Below are positions 43,489 to 53,373 of a DNA stretch of 64,000 nt, in pieces. Both the position numbers and the translations under genes were made by a program. Source of the DNA: Archivesica marissinica (Eukaryota; Mollusca; Bivalvia; Venerida; Vesicomyidae). The stretch covers positions 579,993 through 643,992 of the forward strand of contig JABXNX010000023.1 in assembly GCA_014843695.1 (NCBI GenBank). Direction: 5' to 3'. The stretch's first letter is position 1, and each line of letters starts with the position of its first letter. The notes beneath the pieces were generated by a model. It searched no databases and was not told where the DNA came from. It saw nothing but the letters and a program-made list of their open reading frames with translations.

Positions 43489-44488
43489 NNNNNNNNNNNN
43501 NNNNNNNNNNNNNNNNNNNNNNNNNNNNNNNNNNNNNNNNNNNNNNNNNNNNNNNNNNNNNNNNNNNNNNNNNNNNNNNNNNNNNNNNNNNNNNNNNNNN
43601 NNNNNNNNNNNNNNNNNNNNNNNNNNNNNNNNNNNNNNNNNNNNNNNNNNNNNNNNNNNNNNNNNNNNNNNNNNNNNNNNNNNNNNNNNNNNNNNNNNNN
43701 NNNNNNNNNNNNNNNNNNNNNNNNNNNNNNNNNNNNNNNNNNNNNNNNNNNNNNNNNNNNNNNNNNNNNNNNNNNNNNNNNNNNNNNNNNNNNNNNNNNN
43801 NNNNNNNNNNNNNNNNNNNNNNNNNNNNNNNNNNNNNNNNNNNNNNNNNNNNNNNNNNNNNNNNNNNNNNNNNNNNNNNNNNNNNNNNNNNNNNNNNNNN
43901 NNNNNNNNNNNNNNNNNNNNNNNNNNNNNNNNNNNNNNNNNNNNNNNNNNNNNNNNNNNNNNNNNNNNNNNNNNNNNNNNNNNNNNNNNNNNNNNNNNNN
44001 NNNNNNNNNNNNNNNNNNNNNNNNNNNNNNNNNNNNNNNNNNNNNNNNNNNNNNNNNNNNNNNNNNNNNNNNNNNNNNNNNNNNNNNNNNNNNNNNNNNN
44101 NNNNNNNNNNNNNNNNNNNNNNNNNNNNNNNNNNNNNNNNNNNNNNNNNNNNNNNNNNNNNNNNNNNNNNNNNNNNNNNNNNNNNNNNNNNNNNNNNNNN
44201 NNNNNNNNNNNNNNNNNNNNNNNNNNNNNNNNNNNNNNNNNNNNNNNNNNNNNNNNNNNNNNNNNNNNNNNNNNNNNNNNNNNNNNNNNNNNNNNNNNNN
44301 NNNNNNNNNNNNNNNNNNNNNNNNNNNNNNNNNNNNNNNNNNNNNNNNNNNNNNNNNNNNNNNNNNNNNNNNNNNNNNNNNNNNNNNNNNNNNNNNNNNN
44401 NNNNNNNNNNNNNNNNNNNNNNNNNNNNNNNNNNNNNNNNNNNNNNNNNNNNNNNNNNNNNNNNNNNNNNNNNNNNNNNNNNNNNNNN
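43489..44488. other. Assembly gap, exactly 1000 N
   Basis: A second placeholder gap of exactly 1000 N. The left side ends in the 57-bp array and the right side begins in the 49-bp exon-derived array seen before the first gap. Confidence 0.99.
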
Positions 44489-45858
44489 GATATAGTTGTA
44501 TAATGGAGTTATTCAATACGGAGATAGTGTACATTGAGATATAATTGTATAATGGAGTTATTCAATACGGAGATAGTGTACATTGAGATATAGTTGTATA
44601 ATGGAGTTATTCAATACGGAGATAGCTTACATTGAGATATAATTGTATAATGGAGTTATTCAATACGGAGATAGCGTACATTGAGATATAATTGTATAAT
44701 GGAGTTATTCAATACGGAGATAGCTTACATTGAGATATAGTTGTATAGTGGAGTTGGTCAATACAGAGATAGCGTACATTGAGATATAATTGTATAATGG
44801 AGTTATTCAATACGGAGATAGCGTACATTGAGATATAATTGTATAATGGAGTTATTCAATACGGAGATAGCGTACATTGAGATATAGTTGTATAATGGAG
44901 TTATTCAATACGGAGATAGCGTACATTGAGATATAATTGTATAATGGAGTTGGTCAATACAGAGATAGCGTACATTGAGATATAGTTGTATAATGGAGTT
45001 ATTCAATACGGAGATAGCCTACATTGAGATATAGTTGTATAATGGAGTTATTCAATACAGAGATAGCTTACATTGAGATATAGTTGTATAATGGAGTTAT
45101 TCAATACAGAGATAGTGTACATTGAGATATAGTTGTATAGTGGAGTTATTCAATACAGAGATAGCTTACATTGAGATATAGTTGTATAATGTAGTTATTC
45201 AATACGGAGATAGTGTACATTGAGATATAGTTGTATAGTGGAGTTGGTCAATACAGAGATAGCTTACATTGAGATATAATTGTATAATGGAGTTAATCAA
45301 TACGGAGATAGCTTACCTTGAGATATAATTGTATAATGGAGTTGGTCAATACGGAGATAGCTTACATTGAGATATAGTTGTATAATGGAGTTATTGAATA
45401 CGGAGATAGCGTACATTGAGATATAATTGTATAATGGAGTTATTGAATACGGAGATAGCTTACATTGAGATATAATTGTATAATGGAGTTATTCAATACA
45501 GAGATACCTTACATTGAGATATAGTTGTATAATGGAGTTATTCAATACAGAGATAGTGTACATTGAGATATAGTTGTATAATGGAGTTATTCAATACGGA
45601 GATAGCTTACATTGAGATATAGTTGTATAATGGAGTTATTCAATACGGAGATAGCTTACATTGAGATATAGTTGTATAATGGAGTTATTGAATACGGAGA
45701 TAGCGTACATTGAGATATAATTGTATAATGGAGTTATTGAATACGGAGATAGCTTACATTGAGAAATAATTGTATAATTGAGTTGATCGATACGGAGATA
45801 GCGTACATTGAGATATAATTGTATAATGGAGTTGGTTGATATGGAGATAGTGTACATT
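44489..45858 (+). repeat. 49-bp exon-derived satellite, distal block, about 28 copies
   Basis: The unit and orientation are the same as in the main block. It contains the rare variants 'ggagttaatcaatac', 'gttattgaatac', 'attgagaaataattg' and 'gttgatcgatacgg' in the same order as at 17971, 20221, 26539 and 28788 in the main block. The array runs straight into the exon B acceptor: the final 'gtacattgag' is followed at once by 'tataatatattgcag'. Confidence 0.96.
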
Positions 45859-45930
45859 GAGTATAATATATTGCAGGATTTAAACTGCCTACTGGAGCGC
45901 TACCTGGAGCCCCTCAAGGAGGAGATGTTT
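45855..45930 (+). pseudogene. Partial tandem duplicate of exon B acceptor and first 18 codons
   Basis: This 76-base unit consists of 'cattgagtataatatattgc', then 'ag', then 54 bases coding DLNCLLERYLEPLKEEMF. It is repeated immediately at 45931-46006, where it continues into the full exon B. The copies differ by one base (GAGCCC against GAACCC, silent). If the first acceptor (ending 45876) were used, the frame would read 18 correct residues, then CAT and a TGA stop at 45934-45936. Since 76 is not a multiple of three, retention would also shift the frame. The copy therefore acts as a poison segment unless skipped. It could also be an assembly duplication. Confidence 0.92.
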
Positions 45931-45952
45931 CATTGAGTATAATATATTGCAG
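45931..45952 (+). other. Splice acceptor of exon B (ttgcag)
   Basis: The sequence ends 'tataatatattgcag' before GAT. There is no long pyrimidine tract and the region is A/T-rich. Its upstream half, 'cattgagtataat', resembles the satellite's 'cattgagatataattg', so the acceptor region itself may be partly satellite-derived. An identical acceptor lies 76 bases upstream. Confidence 0.85.
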
Positions 45953-46147
45953 GATTTAAACTGCCTACTGGAGCGCTACCTGGAACCCCTCAAGGAGGAG
46001 ATGTTTCTCTCGTCCGACGAGATCCACCTTATCTTCGGCAACATTCTCGAGATCGCTCTATTTCAGCGACAATTCCTGCACAGTCTGGAGGAAGCCATTC
46101 AGCTAGATAGCCCCTTCTTTCATGGAACAGACATTAAGCATTACAGG
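45953..46147 (+). CDS. Tiam1/sif: Tiam1/still-life Rac GEF, exon B: DH domain helices
   Basis: This exon of 65 codons is phase 0 at both ends. It continues the DH domain directly from exon A. Residues 1-16 (DLNCLLERYLEPLKEE) complete the first long helix. Residues 19-50 include FLSSDEIHLIFGN, then ILEIALFQRQFLHSLEEAI, matching the next DH helices of Tiam1 and Drosophila still life, where FLxxxEIxxLFGN and FQxxFLxxLE are conserved. The catalytic core helices that follow (CR2 and CR3) are beyond the window. The exon ends CAT TAC AGG before 'gtaggt'. The coding sequence is visibly richer in G+C than the flanking repeats, shows no stop or frameshift, and looks functional. Read-through past the donor meets TGA at 46175. 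Assignment is by eye, and the TIAM1/TIAM2/sif family is clear. Which paralogue it is cannot be told from two exons. Confidence 0.93.
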
Positions 46148-46153
46148 GTAGGT
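46148..46153 (+). other. Splice donor of exon B (AGG/gtaggt)
   Basis: The donor 'gtaggt' follows AGG and leaves phase 0. The next exon is not found in the remaining 17.8 kb, so this intron is at least that long. Confidence 0.8.
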
Positions 46154-46159
46154 TGCGCA

Positions 46160-46796
46160 TGGAACTGCATTCATTGAGGTTCATAGACTGCATTCATTGA
46201 GGTTCATATACTGTATTCATTGAGGTTCATAGACTGTGTTCAATGATGTTCATAGACTGTGTTCAATGATGTTCATATACTGTGTTCATTGAGGTTCATA
46301 GACTGTGTTCATTGATGTTCATAGACTGTGTTCAATGATGTTCATATACTGTATTCATTGAGGTTCATATATTGTATTCATTGAGGTTCATAGACTGTGT
46401 TCATTGAGGTTCATAGACTGTGTTCATTGAGGTTCATATACTGTATTCATTGAGGTTCATAGACTGTGTTCATTGAGGTTCATAGACTGTGTTCATTGAG
46501 GTTCATAGACTGTATTCATTGAGGTTCATATACTGTATTCATTGAGGTTCATAGACTGTGTTCATTGAGGTTCATAGACTGTGTTCATTAAGGTTCATAG
46601 ACTGTGTTCATTGAGGTTCATAGACTGTGTTCATTGAGGTTCATAGACTGTGTTCAATGATGTTCATATACTGTATTCATTGAGGTTCATATACTGTATT
46701 CATTAAGGTTCATAGACTGTGTTCAATGATGTTCATAGAATGTGTTCAATGATGTTCATAGACTGTGTTCAATGATGTTCATAGACTGTGTTCATT
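46160..46796. repeat. 23-bp tandem repeat array, about 27 copies
   Basis: 'cattgaggttcatagactgt' and variants ('tatactgta', 'caatgatg') recur every 23 bases, for example at 46448 and 46471. The array begins 12 bases after the exon B donor. Its first unit starts 'catggaactgcatt', similar to 'catggaacagacatt' in the last codons of exon B, which hints that it was seeded from the exon edge. Confidence 0.95.
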
Positions 46797-47083
46797 CAAA
46801 TGGCAACTCATTCCACCTTCTATCTGCATTACCATTCTTTTAGGAAAATCAAATGCATTCTAATAATTACCATGCCACATTCTGCGATTTCACTAGTGCT
46901 AATCTGTAATACAAACAATATACTCACTGTTACAATCATAAGTTTATTATGGCATATGTTATCCAAACGTAAAAACAGTCAGACTGAAAATGTATATATC
47001 AAATTATTTTGTTACATATTCATTATTTTATTTATTTCTTATAATTTTAATCATTTAAATTCCCTACTAATGCCATATAGTAC
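46797..47083. other. Single-copy AT-rich intronic sequence
   Basis: About 290 bases with T-rich stretches near 47010-47050. The open frame across it is rich in Ile, Leu, Phe and Asn, as expected from AT-rich DNA, and resembles nothing I know. No splice-site-bounded exon matching the DH domain is seen. Confidence 0.6.
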
Positions 47084-50000
47084 TCATGTGCCACTTCCCA
47101 ACTAATGCCATTGAGTATTCATGTGCCACTTCCCTACTAATGTCATTGAGTATTCATGTGCCACTTCCCTACTAATGTCATTGAGTATTCATGTGCCACT
47201 TCCCTACTAATGTCATAGAGTACTCATGTGCCACGTCCCTACTAATGTCATAGAGTACTCATGTGCCACTTCCCTACTAATGTCATAGAGTACTCATGTG
47301 CCACTTCCCTACTAATGTCATAGAGTACTCATGTGCCACTTCCCTACTCATGTCGTAGAGTACTCATGTTCCACGTCCCTACTAATGTCATAGAGTACTC
47401 ATGTGCCACTTCCCTACTAATGTCATAGAGTACTCATGTGCCACTTCCCTACTCATGTCGTAGAGTACTCATGTTCCACGTCCCTACTAATGTCATAGAG
47501 TACTCATGTGCCACTTCCCTACTAATGTCATAGAGTACTCATGTGCCACTTCCCTACTCATGTCGTAGAGTACTCATGTTCCACGTCCCTACTAATGTCA
47601 TAGAGTACTCATGTGCCACTTCCCTACTAATGTCATAGAGTACTCATGTGCCACTTCCCTACTCATGTCGTAGAGTACTCATGTTCCACGTCCCTACTAA
47701 TGTCATAGAGTACTCATGTGCCACTTCCCAACTAATGTCATAGCGTATTCATGTGTCACTTCCCAACTAATGCCATAGCTTACTCATGTGCCACTTCCCT
47801 ACTAATGCCATAGAGTACTCATGTGCCACATCCCTACTCATGTCATAGAGTACTCATGTGCCACTTCCCTACTAATGTCATAGAGTACTCATGTGCCACT
47901 TACCTACTAATGTCATAGAGTACTCATGTGCCACTTCCCTACTAATGTCATAGAGTACTCATGTGCCACTTCCCTACTAATGCCATAGAGTACTCATGTG
48001 CCACGTCCCTACTCATGTCATAGAGTACTCATGTGTCACTTCCCTACTCATGTCATGGAGTACTCATGTGCCACGTCCCTACTAATGTCATAGAGTACTC
48101 ATGTGCCACTTCCCTACTAATGTCATATAGTACTCATGTGCCACATCCCTACTAATGTCAAAGAGTACGCATGTGCCACTTCCCTACTAATGTAATATAG
48201 TCACTTCCCTACTCATGCCATAGGGTACTCATGTGCCACGTCCCTACTCATGTCGTAGAGTATTCATGTGCCACTTCCCTACTAATGTCATATAGTACTC
48301 ATGTGCCAATTCCCTACTCATATCATAGGGTACTCATGTGCCACTTCCCAACTAATGCCATAGCTTACTCATGTGCCACTTCCCTACTCATGTCATAGAG
48401 TACTCATGTGCCACTTCCCTACTAATGCCATAGAGTACTCATGTGCCACTTCCCTACTAATGTCATAGAGTACGCATGTGCCACGTCCCTACTAATGTCA
48501 TAGAGTACTCATGTGCCACTTCCCTACTCATGTCATAGGTTACTCATGTGCCACTTCCCAACTAATGCCATAGCTTACTCGTGTGCCACTTCCCTACTAA
48601 TTTCATAGAGTACTCATGTGCCACGTCCCTACTAATTTCATAGAGTACTCATGTGCCACGTCCCTACTCATGTCGTAGAGTATTCATGTGCCACTTCCCT
48701 ACTAATGTCATAGAGTACTCATGTGCCACTTCCCTACCCATGTCATGGAGTACTCATGTGCCACGTCCCTACTCATGTCATAGAGTACTCATCTGCCACT
48801 TCCCTACTAATGTCATAGAGTACTCCTGTGCCACTTCCCTACTAATGTCATATAGTACTCATGTGCCACGTCCCTACTCATGTCATAGAGTATTCATGTG
48901 CCACTTCCCTACTAATGTCATAGAGTACTCATGTGCCACTTCCCTACTCATATCATAGGGTACGTATGTGCCACTTCCCAACTAATGCCATAGCTTACTC
49001 ATGTGCCACTTCCCTACTCATGTCATAGAGTACTCATGTGCCACTTCCCTACTCATATCATAGGGTACTCATGTGCCACTTCCCAACTAATGCCATAGCT
49101 TACTCATGTGCCACTTCCCTACTCATGTCATAGAGTACTCATGTGCCACTTCCCTACTAATGCCATAGAGTACTCATGTGCCACTTCCCTACTAATGTCA
49201 TAGAGTACGCATGTGCCACGTCCGTACTAATGTCATAGAGTACTCATGTGCCACTTCCCTACTCATGTCATAGGTTACTCATGTGCCACTTCCCAACTAA
49301 TGCCATAGCTTACTCGTGTGCCACTTCCCTACTAATTTCATAGAGTACTCATGTGCCACGTCCCTACTAATGTCATAGAGTACTCATGTGCCACGTCCCT
49401 ACTCATGTCGTAGAGTATTCATGTGCCACTTCCCTACTAATGTCATAGAGTACTCATGTGCCACTTCCCTACCCATGTCATGGAGTACTCATGTGCCACG
49501 TCCCTACTCATGTCATAGAGTACTCATCTGCCACTTCCCTACTAATGTCATAGAGTAATACTGTGCCACTTCCCTACTAATGTCATATAGTACTCATGTG
49601 CCACGTCCCTACTCATGTCGTAGAGTATTCATGTGCCACTTCCCTACTAATGTCATAGAGTACTCATGTGCCACTTCCCTACTCATATCATAGGGTACTC
49701 ATGTGCCACTTCCCAACTAATGCCATAGCTTACTCATGTGCCACTTCCCTACTCATGTCATAGAGTACTCATGTGCCACTTCCCAACTAATGCCATAGAG
49801 TACGCATGTGCCACTTCCCTACTCATGTCATAGGGTACTCATGTGCCACTTCCCAACTAATGCCATAGCTTACTCATGTGCCACTTCCCTACTAATGTCA
49901 TAGAGTACTCATGTGCACGTCCCTACTAATGTCATAGAGTACTCATGTGCCACATCCCTACTCATGTCATATAGTACTCATATGCCACTTCCCTACTAAT

Positions 50001-50095
50001 GCCATAGAGTACTCATGTGCCACTTCCCTACTAATGTCATAGAGTACTCATGTGCCACTTCCCTACTAATGTCATATAGTACTCATGTGCCACTT
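47084..50095. repeat. 35-bp tandem repeat array, about 86 copies
   Basis: The period is 35 bases. Units contain 'tactcatgtgccacttccct' and 'actaatgtcatagag', with variants 'cacgtcc', 'actcatgtcg', 'cccaactaatgcc' and 'agcttactc'. It is unrelated to the 35-bp array at 292-1048. Higher-order copies have periods of 105 bases (47346, 47451, 47556, 47661) and 735 bases (48666 and 49401). The + strand is rich in C and poor in G. The right end is cut by a transposon relic. Confidence 0.96.
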
Positions 50096-50614
50096 ACACA
50101 AGCACACAGCATATACCCCCAGGAACATTCATCCAACTGTTGCGTATGGAGGTGGCTCTGTTATGGTGTGGGGATGCCTGTCCCATGATTGCAAGCTGGA
50201 TTTGGTCACCATCAGCGGCAGCTTAACCGGAGCTCAGTACATCCGTGACGTCCTACAGCCAGTTGTTGTCCCACATTTCGACAACCACCCACTTGCTACA
50301 CGACTTCAGTACATGGACGACAACGCCAGGCCTCACAGATCACGTGCTGTAGTGGATTTCATGAGGGCCAATGCAGTGACAATGCTGGCCAGCGGTAAGC
50401 CCAGATCTGAATCCACTGGAGCATGTGTGGGACATTATAGGGCAGCGAATGCAGGCACGGAACCCCCCCAGTACAGACTTTAGACCAGTTGGAAGCAGCT
50501 CTGCATGGTGAATGGATGTTATTGACCCGAGAACAAATCCGACGTTTGACTGGAAGCATGAGACTTAGGGTGGAGAGTGTCATCCGGGTACGTGGCGGGC
50601 CCACCTGGTACTGA
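50096..50614 (+). mobile_element. Tc1-like transposase relic, 5'-truncated and frameshifted
   Basis: The C-terminal half of a Tc1/mariner-superfamily DDE transposase can be read in three frames. The first part shows HPTVAYGGGSVMVWGC and then MDDNARPHRS, which contains the second catalytic aspartate (codon near 50319). A small deletion around 50385, about five bases if the family's LPWP motif was present, moves the frame. The next part reads PDLNPLEHVWD, with the third catalytic residue, Glu, at 50419-50421. A seventh C in the run at 50463-50469 shifts the frame again, and the C terminus reads TLDQLEAALH and on to GGPTWY with TGA at 50612-50614. The N-terminal DNA-binding half and the first catalytic Asp are missing, replaced by the 35-bp array. 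It is inactive. Confidence 0.9.
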
Positions 50615-51125
50615 TTATTCTTACTGAAGACGTACTCTAGTGTCTTCGAAGAACATATTTATGCGACAATAGCAATGTTAACTCTCTTTCTGGGACTCGT
50701 CCATCCAAATTTTTGAGGGCTGTGTTTCATGGTAAAAACAGTACTTGTGACAACATGATGTAATCTCTATTAAATTACAATCACAGCTAGCCATTGTTGC
50801 GTTTTAGTCTTGCCAGATGATTGTTCTTACAGATGACATTAGCTTTTTCGAGTATTTCAGGGCTATTGCGGATTATACATGCTTTTGCCATTCGACATTG
50901 TGAAAATATCCGGGGGTGCTTAACTTTTTTCTTTATGTATATGTTATGTGTATGTCAGAACCTGAATCAAAGGGCAAGTCCTCTTTGGAAGTTTGGTCTT
51001 AATTTTGGGGACAAGTAGGCTTCAGTTCAATTTTTGCTTTCTACTTTTCCATGGACAAGTAAACAATTTGAAGATTTCTTCCATTGTGATATACGTTCAT
51101 GTAAATGGTCATTTTGAGATCAGTC
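50615..51125. other. Probable 3' part of the Tc1 relic and single-copy sequence
   Basis: About 510 bases without a gene. The first part is the expected place for the transposon's 3' untranslated region and inverted repeat. 'gggtgcttaactttttt' near 50915 is the kind of sequence found near Tc1 ends, but the left end is missing so the inverted repeat cannot be confirmed. The 65-codon open frame here is not convincing. Confidence 0.5.
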
Positions 51126-53123
51126 TTCTAACTAACTAAGCAATTAATTGTGTTATATGTAGCATCATGTTATATCTAACTAACTAAGCAATTAATTGTG
51201 TTATATGTAGCATCATGTTATATCTAACTAACTAAACAATTAATTGTGTTATATGTAGCATCATGTTATATCTAACTAACTAAACAATTAATTGTGTTAT
51301 ATGTAGCATCATGTTATATCTAACTAACTAAACAATTAATTGTGTTATATGTAGCATCATGTTATATCTAACTAACTAAGCAATTAATTGTGTTATATGT
51401 AGCATCATGTTATATCTAACTAACTAAGCAATTAATTGTGTTATATGTAGCATCATGTTATATCTAACTAACTAAGCAATTAATTGTGTTATATGTAGCA
51501 TCATGTTATATCTAACTAACTAAGCAATTAATTGTGTTGTATGTAGCATCATGTTATATCTAACTAACTAAACAATTAATTGTGTTATATGTAGCATCAT
51601 GTTATATTTAGCATCATGTTACATGTAGCATCATGTTATATGTAGCATCATGTTATATCTAACTAACTAAGCAATTAATTGTGTTATATGTAGCATCATG
51701 TTATATCTAACTAACTAAGCAATTAATTGTGTTATATGTAGCATCATGTTATATCTAACTAACTAAGCAATTAATTGTGTTATATGTAACATCATGTTAT
51801 ATCTAACTAACTAAACAATTAATTGTGTTATATGTAGCATCATGTTATATCTAACTAACTAAGCAATTAATTGTGTTATATGTAGCATCATGTTATATCT
51901 AACTAACTAAACAATTAATTGTGTTATATGTAGCATCATGTTATATCTAACTAACTAAGCAATTAATTGTGTTATATGTAGCATCATGTTATATCTAACT
52001 AACTAAGCAATTAATTGTGTTATATGTAGCATCATGTTATATCTAACTAACTAAGCAATTAATTGTGTTATATGTAGCATCATGTTATATCTAACTAACT
52101 AAGCAAATAATTGTGTTATATGTAGCATCATGTTATATCTAACTAACTAAGCAATTAATTGTGTTATATGTAGCATCATGTTATATCTAACTAACTAAAC
52201 AATTCATTGTGTTATATGTAGCATCATGTTATATCTAACTAACTAAGCAATTAATTGTGTTATATGTAGCATCATGTTATATCTATCTAACTAACTAAGC
52301 AATTAATTGTGTTATATGTAGCATCATGTTATATCTAACTAACTAAGCAATTAATTGTGTTATATGTAGCATCATGTTATATCTAACTAACTAAACAATT
52401 AATTGTGTTATATGTAGCATCATGTTATATCTAACTAACTAAACAATTAATTGTGTTATATGTAGCATCATGTTATATCTAACTAACTAAACAATTAATT
52501 GTGTTATATGTAGCATCATGTTATATCTAACTAACTAAGCAATTAATTGTGTTATATGTAGCATCATGTTATATCTAACTAACTAAGCAATTAATTGTGT
52601 TATATGTAGCATCATGTTATATCTAACTAACTAAGCAATTAATTGTGTTATATGTAGCATCATGTTATATCTAACTAACTAAGCAATTAATTGTGTTATA
52701 TGTAGCATCATGTTATATCTAACTAACTAAACAATTAATTGTGTTATATGTAGCATCATGTTATATTTAGCATCATGTTACATGTAGCATCATGTTATAT
52801 GTAGCATCATGTTATATCTAACTAACTAAGCAATTAATTGTGTTATATGTAGCATCATGTTATATCTAACTAACTAAGCAATTAATTGTGTTATATGTAG
52901 CATCATGTTATATCTAACTAACTAAGCAATTAATTGTGTTATATGTAGCATCATGTTATATCTAACTAACTAAACAATTAATTGTGTTATATGTAGCATC
53001 ATGTTATATCTAACTAACTAAACAATTAATTGTGTTATATGTAGCATCATGTTATATTTAGCATCATGTTATATGTAGCATCATGTTATATGTAGCATCA
53101 TGTTATATGTAGCATCATGTTAC
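51126..53123. repeat. 48-bp tandem repeat array, about 40 copies
   Basis: The period is 48 bases, for example 'atctaactaac' at 51366 and 51414. Units contain 'atctaactaactaa(g/a)caa', the short palindrome 'caattaattg' and 'tgttatatgtagcatcatg'. At 51600-51660, 52760-52820 and 53050-53120 the unit is replaced by short 17-base repeats of its own end. Copies are very similar. Confidence 0.96.
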
Positions 53124-53373
53124 GTGTGGTCCGCCTCCGTGGTCGCTGACTTGGATACCACTGTAACCTATCATCACTGGGTTCGAGCCCCGCTCAGGCC
53201 GTGTCTCATTTATATGAAAAAGTTGGCAGATTCTTACGGAGGTTGGTACACCCAAGTGACTGGTTAACCACTGGAGCTTGCCCAGGAAAGGTGTTGTTAG
53301 GTAAACTGCCCACCGGCGATATAGCCCAAAATGATGCTGATGCAGGCGTACAACCCGAAATATAACATAACAC
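53124..53373 (+). mobile_element. tRNA-derived SINE inserted in the repeat array
   Basis: About 250 bases of non-repeat DNA flanked by 'gttac' on both sides (53119-53123 and 53374-53378), a probable 5-base target duplication. The head is tRNA-like: 'ggttcgagccc' at 53180-53190 is a good polymerase III B box, and an A-box-like 'gtccgcctccgtggtcg' lies about 50 bases upstream. The body includes 'actggttaaccactggagct' and 'actgcccaccggcgatatag', and the tail 'caacccgaaatataacataa' resembles molluscan SINE tails as I remember them. Any open frame across it on the reverse strand is incidental. The family name is not assigned. Confidence 0.75.

Noticed and set aside
46788..47105. 105-codon frame in single-copy sequence after the 23-bp array
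   Set aside because: The composition is that of AT-rich DNA, both ends lie in tandem repeats, and no family resemblance is seen.
50359..50604. Reverse-strand 81-codon frame over the transposase relic
   Set aside because: It is the antisense shadow of the Tc1-like coding region.
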